From CAYXGE01 sp964464435 (GTDB lineage: Bacteria; Pseudomonadota; Gammaproteobacteria; Burkholderiales; Methylophilaceae), in assembly GCA_964464435.1 (NCBI GenBank), contig CAYXGE010000030.1:1-20318 (forward strand): a stretch of DNA of 20,318 nucleotides, read 5' to 3'. Shown here piece after piece: positions 8,595 to 15,937 of this stretch; position 1 is the stretch's first letter, and the number at the start of each line of letters is the position of its first letter. A program made the translations under genes and the position numbers. A model generated the notes under the pieces. That model was given only the letters and a program-made list of their open reading frames with translations. It was not told the origin of the DNA and made no database searches.

Positions 8595-9460
8595 TATTTT
8601 AGTTCCTTAAACCGCATTGATAAATCAACCGCCTTAATATGTTTTGTGATGCCGCCAACAGAAATACGGTCTACACCAGTTTCTGCAATGGCACGAATAT
8701 CTGCCAATGATACGCCACCAGAGGCTTCTAAAACAGCACGTCTATCTGTGAGTTTGACGGCTTCTGTCATCTGTTTCAAGTTAAAATTATCAAGTAAAAT
8801 CAATTTAGCACCTGCCAAAATCGCAGCTTCTAATTGCGTTAAATTTTCTACTTCAATTTGAATTGAAACATGGGCATCCATGGCAAGCGCCTGTTGCATG
8901 GCTTGCTCAATGCTGCCAGCCGCAGCAATATGGTTTTCTTTGATTAAAATGCCATCATACAGACCAATCCGTTGATTATGGCCGCCACCTGTAATGACCG
9001 CATATTTTTGAGCAAGTCTGAAGCCTGGTAGTGTTTTGCGCGTATCCAGAACTTGAGCTTGCGTACCTTTAACCGCATTGACATATAAGCGAGTTTGCGA
9101 CGCGGTTGCAGATAGTGTTTGCAAAAAATTAAGTGCGCAACGCTCTGCAGTAAGTAATGATCTCGCCTTGCCATTAATGATGCAAAGCGTTTGATTTGGG
9201 CTAATTTCATCGCCCTCCTGCACATGCCATATCACTTGTGTATCGGGGTCAACTTGCTTAAAGACCTCATTTGCCCATGGAATACCACAAATAATGGCTA
9301 GGTCTCGGCTAATAATAGTAGCTTGCGCTTGCGTATTTTCAGCAATAAGTTTTGCACTAAGGTCACCTGCACCTACATCTTCTGCAAGTGCAATATTGAC
9401 CTGTTGCTGCATGGATTTTTTGAGTTCTGCGCTTAACATATTTACATTATAATGTAGCAT
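8594..9460 (-). CDS. nadC: Nicotinate-nucleotide pyrophosphorylase (quinolinate phosphoribosyltransferase)
   Basis: Joins quinolinate with PRPP to give nicotinate mononucleotide in de novo NAD synthesis. Recognised by LAEDVGAGDLSA near the N-terminus, TAERCALNFLQTLSATA, DTRKTLPGFRLAQKYAV, the IKENHI strand and the C-terminal EASGGVSL...GVDRISVGGITK barrel motifs. Starting at the ATG at 9460 gives 288 residues. An in-frame TTG at 9463 and an ATG at 9439 are alternatives, and none has a convincing Shine-Dalgarno. In the substrate loop the usual GGGxNHR reads GGGHNQR, with Gln where His is usual in E. coli-type enzymes (about residue 163). First gene of a two-gene operon with the downstream ATPase, divergent from the glutathione transferase gene. 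Confidence 0.95.
   Translation of the reverse strand: MLHYNVNMLSAELKKSMQQQVNIALAEDVGAGDLSAKLIAENTQAQATIISRDLAIICGIPWANEVFKQVDPDTQVIWHVQEGDEISPNQTLCIINGKARSLLTAERCALNFLQTLSATASQTRLYVNAVKGTQAQVLDTRKTLPGFRLAQKYAVITGGGHNQRIGLYDGILIKENHIAAAGSIEQAMQQALAMDAHVSIQIEVENLTQLEAAILAGAKLILLDNFNLKQMTEAVKLTDRRAVLEASGGVSLADIRAIAETGVDRISVGGITKHIKAVDLSMRFKELK
9443..9456. promoter_or_regulatory. 14-bp palindrome with TATAAT on both strands
   Basis: Perfect palindrome TACATTATAATGTA near the divergent starts of nadC and the glutathione transferase gene. It contains TATAAT on the plus strand (9448-9453) and on the minus strand (9446-9451). The plus-strand box would put a transcription start about 30 bases before the transferase ATG. 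Neither direction has a good -35 at proper spacing, so the promoter role is tentative. Confidence 0.3.
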
Positions 9461-9488
9461 CAACTGTCACAGGGTATCAAACAATAAT

Positions 9489-10100
9489 ATGAAGCTTTTA
9501 TATACGGTGAATAGTCCATATGCCCGAAAAGTTCGTGTGGTAGCGGCAGAAAAGCGCGTTGAACTTGAAATGGTTGAAGTCGTATTGTCTGACCCCAATT
9601 GCCCTGTGGCGCAATATAATCCATTAGGTAAAGTGCCAGTACTGGTTATGGATGATGGTGATAGTATTTATGATTCACGGGTCATTGTTACTTATTTAGA
9701 TAACAGAACGCCTGTTGCGCACCTTATTCCCGAAAATAATACAGAACGTGTTGAGGTAAGGCGTTGGGAAGCCCTAGCAGATGGCGTATGTGATGCTGCT
9801 GTGGCCGCGATGTTAGAATCAAGACGTGCACCAGAACAGCAAGATACTGCAGTCATAGAAAAGCAAATGCTCAAGGTGAATAGGGGGCTTGCAAAACTTA
9901 GTGCAGATTTGGCAGATAAAAAATGGTGTGCGCTTGATAGCTTTGGGTTAGCTGATATTGCGCTTGGATGTTGCTTGGGCTATTTAGAGATGCGTTACCA
10001 AGCGCTAGATTGGAAAACACAATATCCAAATTTAGCAAAACATTATGCCAATATGATGAAGCGCCCTGCATTTAAAGATACCACGCCACCAGGTTATTAG
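9489..10100 (+). CDS. YibF-like glutathione S-transferase family protein
   Basis: A 203-residue cytosolic glutathione transferase-fold protein. The N-terminal thioredoxin-like domain (about 1-78) starts MKLLYTVNSPYARKVRVVAAEK, with the SPYARKV motif where the glutathione-activating residue lies, then the cis-proline segment NPLGKVPVL (about 44-52) and the glutathione-binding YDSRVIVTYLD (about 61-71). An all-helical domain follows, including EALADGVCDAAVAA and a final RPAFKDTTPPGY. The overall pattern resembles E. coli YibF more than SspA. The substrate is unknown. It is divergent from nadC. The stop codon is the last base triplet before the gap, and the final 55 bases of the gene are repeated after the gap. 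Confidence 0.9.
   Translation: MKLLYTVNSPYARKVRVVAAEKRVELEMVEVVLSDPNCPVAQYNPLGKVPVLVMDDGDSIYDSRVIVTYLDNRTPVAHLIPENNTERVEVRRWEALADGVCDAAVAAMLESRRAPEQQDTAVIEKQMLKVNRGLAKLSADLADKKWCALDSFGLADIALGCCLGYLEMRYQALDWKTQYPNLAKHYANMMKRPAFKDTTPPGY
10046..10100 (+). repeat. 55-base segment repeated across the gap, left copy
   Basis: The last 55 bases of the glutathione transferase gene, ending in its TAG stop and abutting the run of N. It is identical to 10201-10255. Most likely a contig-end overlap of assembler k-mer length and not a biological repeat. Confidence 0.93.
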
Positions 10101-10200
10101 NNNNNNNNNNNNNNNNNNNNNNNNNNNNNNNNNNNNNNNNNNNNNNNNNNNNNNNNNNNNNNNNNNNNNNNNNNNNNNNNNNNNNNNNNNNNNNNNNNNN
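10101..10200. other. Assembly gap of exactly 100 N
   Basis: One hundred undetermined bases, the conventional scaffold placeholder length. The flanks share 55 identical bases, so the two contigs probably overlap and the real gap is probably negative in size. No gene should be called across it. Confidence 0.97.
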
Positions 10201-10255
10201 TGCCAATATGATGAAGCGCCCTGCATTTAAAGATACCACGCCACCAGGTTATTAG
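10201..10255 (+). repeat. 55-base segment repeated across the gap, right copy
   Basis: Identical copy of the 3' end of the glutathione transferase gene, including its stop codon. It is not a second gene: there is no start and only 17 codons plus the stop. Interpreted as the start of the right-hand contig overlapping the left-hand one. Confidence 0.93.
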
Positions 10256-10267
10256 TCACTAGATCAT

Positions 10268-10280
10268 TAGCCGCAGGCTA
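10268..10280. terminator. Weak hairpin between convergent genes
   Basis: TAGCC-GCA-GGCTA, a 5-bp stem with a 3-base loop, lies between the ends of the convergent transferase and TauE/SafE genes. There is no good U-tract on either strand, so termination is only a possibility. Confidence 0.22.
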
Positions 10281-10288
10281 CTAATAGT

Positions 10289-11029
10289 TTAGGTAAAGAT
10301 TAGCTTTAAACCAGCAATGAATAATACCAATGCTAAAAAACGTTTAATCATATTGGCATCAAACTTCTGGCTACCCAAATAGCTACCAAAAATACCGCCC
10401 AAACCTGCACATGCAAGCATCCAACCAATTTCTTTAGGTAAAGCTTGCGTGCTTGCATAGTTGCCTAGTAAGCCTGATGCTGAATTGAGCAAAATAAACG
10501 GCGCAGAAACTGCGGCTGCCTGTTTAGGATTAGCCCACCCCATTAGTAAAATTAAAGGCGTTAAAAATATACCGCCGCCAGTGCCTGTGAGTCCTGCAAT
10601 TAATCCAATTCCACCACCTGCAAATGCTGCATGGGATAATTGCGGTGAGCGAATGACATGATTCGAACTTGTGGGCACAATAAATTTGTAGCTTGAGTAA
10701 ATAAGAACGAAACCTAGCAATAGTTTAAATGTCTCAGATGGTAAATTTATAAATCCACCTATGTAAGCCATCGGGATAGAAAGTAAAGCAAAAGGCCAAA
10801 ATAATTTCCAAGAAAAATGCCCTGCGCGAGCAAACTGCCAAGTAGCAATGCTAGCAACTAAAATGTTAAGTGCTAAAGCTGATGGTTTAATAATAGCAGG
10901 GGCAATTGCTAGTAAAGACATGACTGCAATATAGCCAGAAGCACCAGCGTGTCCAACGCTGGAGTAAAGCAAAGCGATGATAAAAATACCTATCAGTAGG
11001 TAGTAAAGCATATCAACTGAATAAAGCAT
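10289..11029 (-). CDS. TauE/SafE family membrane permease
   Basis: A 246-residue polytopic inner-membrane protein of the TauE/SafE (DUF81) family, whose members are linked to export or uptake of sulfonates, sulfite or other small anions. About seven to eight hydrophobic segments are visible. Each half carries the family's glycine-rich pattern: SSVGHAGASGYIAVMSLLAI near 23-42 and GLIAGLTGTGGGIFLTPLILL near 142-162, with N/P-A-L-A-L-N and SAPFILLNSASG following. This internal duplication is typical. Start at the ATG at 11029; an ATG six codons downstream is an alternative, and neither has a strong Shine-Dalgarno. It stands alone, convergent with the transferase gene and divergent from the exporter operon, so the substrate cannot be inferred. 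Confidence 0.9.
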   Translation of the reverse strand: MLYSVDMLYYLLIGIFIIALLYSSVGHAGASGYIAVMSLLAIAPAIIKPSALALNILVASIATWQFARAGHFSWKLFWPFALLSIPMAYIGGFINLPSETFKLLLGFVLIYSSYKFIVPTSSNHVIRSPQLSHAAFAGGGIGLIAGLTGTGGGIFLTPLILLMGWANPKQAAAVSAPFILLNSASGLLGNYASTQALPKEIGWMLACAGLGGIFGSYLGSQKFDANMIKRFLALVLFIAGLKLIFT

Positions 11030-11096
11030 GGTGATGAGGACTTTTTTAGAATAATATTATGCAAGTATAAATGCATACTATCGCTAAGAAAATAAT

Positions 11097-11125
11097 TTGA
11101 CCAGATGCCAATACCATACTAAAAT
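11097..11125 (+). promoter_or_regulatory. Sigma70-type promoter of the ABC-HlyD-TolC operon
   Basis: TTGACC (11097-11102), a 17-base spacer and TAAAAT (11120-11125): each box matches consensus at 5 of 6 positions with ideal spacing. The predicted transcription start is near 11132, about 70 bases before the ABC transporter ATG. The -10 box lies in the centre of the inverted repeat at 11110-11136. Confidence 0.6.
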
Positions 11126-11136
11126 TGTAAGGTATT
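11110..11136. promoter_or_regulatory. 27-bp inverted repeat over the -10 box, candidate operator
   Basis: Arms AATACCATAC (11110-11119) and GTAAGGTATT (11127-11136) pair at 9 of 10 positions around the 7-base centre TAAAATT. The centre is the -10 element, so a dimeric regulator bound here would block RNA polymerase. The regulator is unknown and no regulator gene lies in the window. Confidence 0.5.
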
Positions 11137-11200
11137 AATATAGACACAAAATGTCACTATCTTTAATTGCCGTGACTACAAGTCGCAAGAAATAAAGGTT

Positions 11201-12871
11201 ATGCCCAACTTACACTCAGAAGCAACAGAATTAACAAAAAGACTGCTCAGCCACCTCAGCGTTGAAACTTCCGATATTAAGAAAATTGTATTACTCACCC
11301 TTGGCATGGGTTTGCTCAGTATTGCCACACCGATTGCCATTCAAGCCTTAGTTAATGTGGTGACCATGGGTGGTGTGATGTCACCGCTTTACGTCATTTC
11401 GTTTATGTTGTTTTTGGTACTGATACTTTCAGGTGTATTTAAGGTACTTGAGAACTACATTGTAGAATTAATTCAACGTCGATTTTTTGTACGTATGGCC
11501 TTGCAATCAGCCAAAAATGTTCAGGCAAGTCAGGTCAGTATTCATGATGAGAATAATTACGTTGAGTTAATGAATCGCTTTTTTGATGTATCAACAGTGC
11601 AAAAAGCGGGGGCGATTTTATTGACAACTGGCCTAACTTCACTGCTAAAGGCCTCAGTTGGTAGCATTATCTTGATGTTTTACAGTTTTTATTTTGCTAT
11701 CGCTGTGGTTTTAATTATTTTGGCGATTTTGTTTGTCATTAAAATTATTGGACGCCATGCGCTTGAAACCGCAATTAACGACTCAAAAACAAAATATGCA
11801 ATGGCAGGTTGGTTAGAAACGCTTGCACGCAATTTAAGTACCTTTAAATTTTCCGGTGGAAATCACTTTGCCCAAACTCGCACAGATGCCCTTGCTAATG
11901 AGTATTTAATAAAACGTAAAAAACATTTTAAAGTGTTACTTGCACAAAATATAAGTGGCATCTTAATTTATGCTTTAGCTGGTACGGGCATGCTTGCACT
12001 TGGCGGGGCGCTAGTGATTAATGGCCAAATTAACCTTGGGCAATTTGTGGCCGCTGAGTTGATTATTTTTGCTGTTCTTACCTCCTTCCAAAGATTTATA
12101 GGTCATCTTGAGTACTACTATGACTTAATGGCCGCCTTGGATAAACTATCAGTATTGGAAAGCTTTCCGATAGAGCCTGTTGGATCACATCAACTGGATA
12201 TTAAGCAGGGATTAAATCTTAACGTTGCGAATATAAGCCATCGTTATACCGCCAATATTCAGCCGATTAACAATATTAGTTTTCAACTAAATGCTGGAAA
12301 AAGTCTTGCTATATTAGGTGGTTCAGGTACGGGTAAAACTACTTTAGCTGACTTAATTACTGGATTGCGAACAGTAAACAGTGGTTACATTGAATATAAC
12401 GGGATTGATATTAGACAAATCGATATGCAAACCCTGCGCCAACACATAGGACTTGCCAGCAAAATTGATATTATTGACGGCTCAATTTACGAAAATATAG
12501 CCTTGGGTAGACAAGATATTTCACTAGAAACAGTGAGTCAGATATTAGCCAAATTAGGCTTTTTAGAACAAGTATTAGCCTTAGATGAAGGGTTGAGTAC
12601 ACCACTTACCGCATCTGGGGCACCTCTTTCACACGCACAAACAGCATTGTTAGTATTGGCAAGAGCGATGGCATGTAAGCCACATTTGCTTATTATTGAT
12701 AGCTTATTAGATGGGCTTGAGCCGCACTTGTTAGAAGAAGTTTGCACCCATGTATTGGCAAAAGAACGACATTACGGCGTAATCATATTGACTCGTTTTT
12801 CCCATATTGCAAAGCGCTGTGAGCAAATATTAGAGCTTAAAACGGCAAATGAGGTGCAGCATGGCGTATGA
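11201..12871 (+). CDS. ABC exporter, fused permease and degenerate ATPase domain
   Basis: A 556-residue inner-membrane protein with a transmembrane domain (about 25-310, five to six hydrophobic helices) followed by one nucleotide-binding domain (about 338-545): the half-transporter layout of type I secretion and lipid/peptide exporters. There is no N-terminal C39 peptidase domain. The A-loop tyrosine (Y349), Walker A GGSGTGKT (373-380) and Walker B D500 are kept. Elsewhere the consensus is eroded: the Q-loop glutamine is K421 (IGLASK), LSGGQ reads LSHAQ (476-480), the catalytic glutamate is S501 (LLIIDS), the SALD D-loop reads DGLE, and the H-loop histidine is absent (ILTRFS). ATP binding seems possible, but hydrolysis by the usual mechanism is doubtful. 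AAAGG lies only two bases before the ATG. The hlyD-type gene overlaps its end, and the tolC-type gene follows. Substrate unknown. Confidence 0.9.
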   Translation: MPNLHSEATELTKRLLSHLSVETSDIKKIVLLTLGMGLLSIATPIAIQALVNVVTMGGVMSPLYVISFMLFLVLILSGVFKVLENYIVELIQRRFFVRMALQSAKNVQASQVSIHDENNYVELMNRFFDVSTVQKAGAILLTTGLTSLLKASVGSIILMFYSFYFAIAVVLIILAILFVIKIIGRHALETAINDSKTKYAMAGWLETLARNLSTFKFSGGNHFAQTRTDALANEYLIKRKKHFKVLLAQNISGILIYALAGTGMLALGGALVINGQINLGQFVAAELIIFAVLTSFQRFIGHLEYYYDLMAALDKLSVLESFPIEPVGSHQLDIKQGLNLNVANISHRYTANIQPINNISFQLNAGKSLAILGGSGTGKTTLADLITGLRTVNSGYIEYNGIDIRQIDMQTLRQHIGLASKIDIIDGSIYENIALGRQDISLETVSQILAKLGFLEQVLALDEGLSTPLTASGAPLSHAQTALLVLARAMACKPHLLIIDSLLDGLEPHLLEEVCTHVLAKERHYGVIILTRFSHIAKRCEQILELKTANEVQHGV

Positions 12872-14165
12872 ATATAGTGCGTTAATACATGCGCAAACTC
12901 CAGATTATGTTAAGAAAACCATTAAATGGCTGGTGATTTTATTTTTTGTAATACCGTTGTGTATGTTGTTTTTACCATGGCAACAAAACATCACAGCCAG
13001 TGGTTCAGTGATGGCTTATTCGCCCTCTGAGCGGGTTCAACAAGTAGATGCCCCAGTGAGCGGCTTAGTTGTTAAACGAAATGTGATAGAAGGCGATCAT
13101 GTGAAAAAAGGGGATGTGTTATTAGTCATTTCAGATAACGACCCAAAATATCTCCAACGAATTGCCCAACAACGCGATGAGCAAAAAGTAAAACTATCTG
13201 CAAAAAATGATGAGTTAAAAGCGTATCAATCGCAGTTATTGAATTTATATAGTTTGAGAGATGCAAAGGTATCGGCGGCAGAGTTCAAACTGGATATGGC
13301 TAAACAAAAAATTGCCAGCGCCAAAGAAAGCCTTGCTGCCTCGCAAGCGGCTTTGGATGCGGCAGCCCTTCAAATTGAACGCCTTAAAAGATTGCTGGAT
13401 GAAGGATTAATCTCGCAACGGGATGTTGAAGTTGCGCAACGCGACCATATTATCGCCATGCGAAACGTCAATAGCGCGCGTGCGCAACAGATGTCCGCTG
13501 AAGCTGAAGCCAAAACAGCGATGGCAGACATTCAGCAAGCAAGGTCAGATGCGAGTGCATCAATTAATTCTGCAAACGCAGTCATTAATAAAATTCAAAG
13601 TGAAATTGCAGAAAACAAAAACAGTTTAACCAGCTATGAAATTAGCCTTGCCAGACAATCAGCCCAACAAGTCATTGCACCAAGAGATGGTATGGTGATG
13701 CGGGTAATGGTTAATACCGAATCTGAAATTGTCTCTCAGGGGCAACATTTATTAACCATTGTGCCAGAAACCGCTCAACGCGCAGTAGCCCTTTCTGTAG
13801 ATGGTAGAGATGCAGCGTTAATGCATGCAGGTAGCCCTGTCAGACTTGAGTTTGAAGGTTGGCCAGCCATACAATTTTCGGGTTGGCCAACTGTAGCGAT
13901 TGGTACGTTTGGCGGCAAAGTAGCGTTTGTGGATACCTCTGATGATGGTACAGGACATTTTAGGGTGATGGTACTGCCTGATGAAACAGAGCAACAATGG
14001 CCAAGTGCCAAGTTTTTAAGACAAGGTGTTTCTACTAAAGCTTGGGTGCTGTTAGAAGAGGTGAGTATAGGTTATGAAATATGGCGGGTACTGAACGGGT
14101 TGCCACCTCGCTTATCAGATGCTGCCTTAAAGGCAGAGTTGCAAGCCACTGGCAAGGCTAAATAA
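12861..14165 (+). CDS. HlyD-family periplasmic adaptor (membrane fusion protein)
   Basis: Links the ABC transporter to the outer-membrane channel. With the ATG at 12861 it has 434 residues. That start has GAGG/AGGTG at 12851-12856, whereas the upstream ATG at 12849 lacks a good site. It overlaps the ABC gene by 11 bases. Domains: one inner-membrane anchor (about 22-40), first half of the biotinyl-lipoyl domain (about 60-92, with APVSGLVVKRNVIEGDHVKKGDVL-type pattern), a long alanine- and glutamine-rich coiled coil (about 95-268), second lipoyl half (about 271-300, VIAPRDGMV), then a beta-barrel domain (about 305-400) with a repeated GWP tripeptide near 333 and 341. The order is that of type I secretion and efflux adaptors. 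The distinctive C-terminal end IGYEIWRVLNGLPP is probably shared by a subfamily. Confidence 0.93.
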   Translation: MAYEYSALIHAQTPDYVKKTIKWLVILFFVIPLCMLFLPWQQNITASGSVMAYSPSERVQQVDAPVSGLVVKRNVIEGDHVKKGDVLLVISDNDPKYLQRIAQQRDEQKVKLSAKNDELKAYQSQLLNLYSLRDAKVSAAEFKLDMAKQKIASAKESLAASQAALDAAALQIERLKRLLDEGLISQRDVEVAQRDHIIAMRNVNSARAQQMSAEAEAKTAMADIQQARSDASASINSANAVINKIQSEIAENKNSLTSYEISLARQSAQQVIAPRDGMVMRVMVNTESEIVSQGQHLLTIVPETAQRAVALSVDGRDAALMHAGSPVRLEFEGWPAIQFSGWPTVAIGTFGGKVAFVDTSDDGTGHFRVMVLPDETEQQWPSAKFLRQGVSTKAWVLLEEVSIGYEIWRVLNGLPPRLSDAALKAELQATGKAK

Positions 14166-15937
14166 TGCGTGAGGTAAACGCTTTAACCGTTGGTGTTACA
14201 CCTTATTCATTGATTTATATATTATTTTTTTTATTATTCAGTAGTGCATCTTTTGCAAACGAGGTTTCAGAAAAAGCCAAAAAGATACTTAAGCAAGAGT
14301 CTGGGTTGCGTATAGAAGACTACAGCCGAGGAGAGCAGCAAAGCGTTACTCAAGCCTTAGAACGTTTTAAACGCGCCATGGATGACCGAAAAAATGTTAA
14401 ACCAATTGATTTAAAAGCCAATTTAAGTCAGCTTAACTTACAGCAAGCGATGCCAGAAGCCCTATTGGCGGAAATTGATGCAGAAAAAAAGGTGGTGTCC
14501 ATTGCTGAAATCAGAGCCATCGCCTTAGAAAATAACCTGCCTATTAAAATTGCGCAACTTGAGCCAGTCATTCAGCAGACTTTCGTGAATGAAGAGCGCG
14601 CAAAGTTTGATAATATTTTATTTGCTTCTGTTTCTTATGCAGAAAAAGATTTAGCTGAAGCCTCTGGAGATAATGTTAGTTTTTCTACAACTAATCCCGC
14701 GCTCGATAAACAGCAGGTCAAACTTACTTCCCAAGCCCAAGAAAAAAGGATGTCTGAGGCCGAATTAGGCCTAATGGTGCCGTTACGCACAGGTGGTAAA
14801 GTTACTATTAGTTCCCCAATAGATCGAAAACAGTCATTAGGTTCTTTTGATTCAGATGAATACAATGGTGCGCTCAGATTTTCATTTAGCCAACCTTTGT
14901 TAAGAAATGCAGGGGTAGATGTCAATGAAGCCAGCATTAAAATTGCTGGATTTGAACAGCAAGCTAGCGCAGTCAAAGCCAAATTACAATCGATGCGCAT
15001 TATTGCGACCGTGGATAAAGCTTATTGGGAGCTTCAAAGAGCATGGGCAGAGCTAAATGTGCGTAAGCAGCAATATGACTTTGCTATGAGTAACTTAGAA
15101 ATGGTGCGCAGACGGGTAGAGGAAGGTGTGAGTGCCGCTATTGAAATTAATCGCGCGCAAGTAGGCCTCGCCGCACAAATGGATGCGCTAATTTTAGCTA
15201 AAACTAAAGTGAGCATTAGCCAGCGCCAACTCAAGTTTTTCTTAGATGGTGAGGTAAGCCAACTTACCACAGATTTTGTTTATATTCCTAGTTCTCAGCC
15301 TAGTTTGGTCGCATATCAACTAGACAAAACGAAGTTAATAGACGAAGCATTACAAGGCCGTTTAGAGTTGCTTGAGCAAGAGCTTAAGTTGGCTGCAGAT
15401 TTAACTAAAATTGATTATTTAGAAAATCAAACATTGCCCTTGTTTACACTCGATTACAAATATGGCGCATTATCGGATAATAATAATAGTTTGAACCGAA
15501 TTTATGACGGCGTAGATAGCCAACGCTTTAATGATTGGTCTATAGGTTTAAGGTTTGAAATGCCGATTACCAATGAAGCCCGTCTCGCTAGGCTTGACCG
15601 TGCTATTGGCGAGCGTATGCAAAGACTGACTACCAAAACCTTGCAAGAGCGCTCTGTTACCAAAGAAATTTTAGATGCGGTGGATTATTTAGAGCAAGAT
15701 TGGCAGCGTATTATTGCGGCACGACAACAAGTGGTCATCGCAGGTATTAACTATGAAGCTGAGGTCAAGCAGTTTAAAGAAGGCCTAAGAACTATGACGG
15801 AAGTGCAAGAGTCACTCACCAGATTGGGCGATGCCCAACTGCGTGAAATTCGCGCCATTAATGATTATCAAGTCTCGCAAATTGATTTGGCGTACGCCAC
15901 AGGCACCTTGCTTGGTTATAGCCGAGTGAGTTTCTAA
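14165..15937 (+). CDS. TolC-family outer-membrane channel protein with N-terminal extension
   Basis: Outer-membrane exit duct of the same exporter. 590 residues, longer than classical TolC (about 470 mature). A signal peptide spans 1-31 (hydrophobic core LIYILFFLLFSS, cleavage SASFA-NE). An extra polar, helix-prone segment fills about 32-115 before the channel repeats. The two outer-membrane efflux repeats follow, with SFSQPLLRNAG near 236 and heptad-rich helices RRVEEGVSAAIEINRAQ and VKQFKEGLRTMTEVQESL in equivalent positions of the two halves. The ATG overlaps the adaptor stop as TAATG, with AAGG at 14154-14157. The gene ends exactly where the convergent mnmA ends, with no base between. The role is inferred from family and operon; the N-terminal segment has no assigned role. 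Confidence 0.92.
   Translation: MREVNALTVGVTPYSLIYILFFLLFSSASFANEVSEKAKKILKQESGLRIEDYSRGEQQSVTQALERFKRAMDDRKNVKPIDLKANLSQLNLQQAMPEALLAEIDAEKKVVSIAEIRAIALENNLPIKIAQLEPVIQQTFVNEERAKFDNILFASVSYAEKDLAEASGDNVSFSTTNPALDKQQVKLTSQAQEKRMSEAELGLMVPLRTGGKVTISSPIDRKQSLGSFDSDEYNGALRFSFSQPLLRNAGVDVNEASIKIAGFEQQASAVKAKLQSMRIIATVDKAYWELQRAWAELNVRKQQYDFAMSNLEMVRRRVEEGVSAAIEINRAQVGLAAQMDALILAKTKVSISQRQLKFFLDGEVSQLTTDFVYIPSSQPSLVAYQLDKTKLIDEALQGRLELLEQELKLAADLTKIDYLENQTLPLFTLDYKYGALSDNNNSLNRIYDGVDSQRFNDWSIGLRFEMPITNEARLARLDRAIGERMQRLTTKTLQERSVTKEILDAVDYLEQDWQRIIAARQQVVIAGINYEAEVKQFKEGLRTMTEVQESLTRLGDAQLREIRAINDYQVSQIDLAYATGTLLGYSRVSF

Noticed and set aside
10032..10226. A minus-strand frame of 64 codons running through the N run
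   Set aside because: Half of it is undetermined sequence and the rest is antisense to the transferase gene; it is an artefact of the gap.
11051..11080. Palindrome ATAATATTAT and dyad AGTAT...ATACT upstream of the TauE/SafE gene
   Set aside because: Short, purely A/T-rich or 5-bp arms; expected by chance in this base composition.
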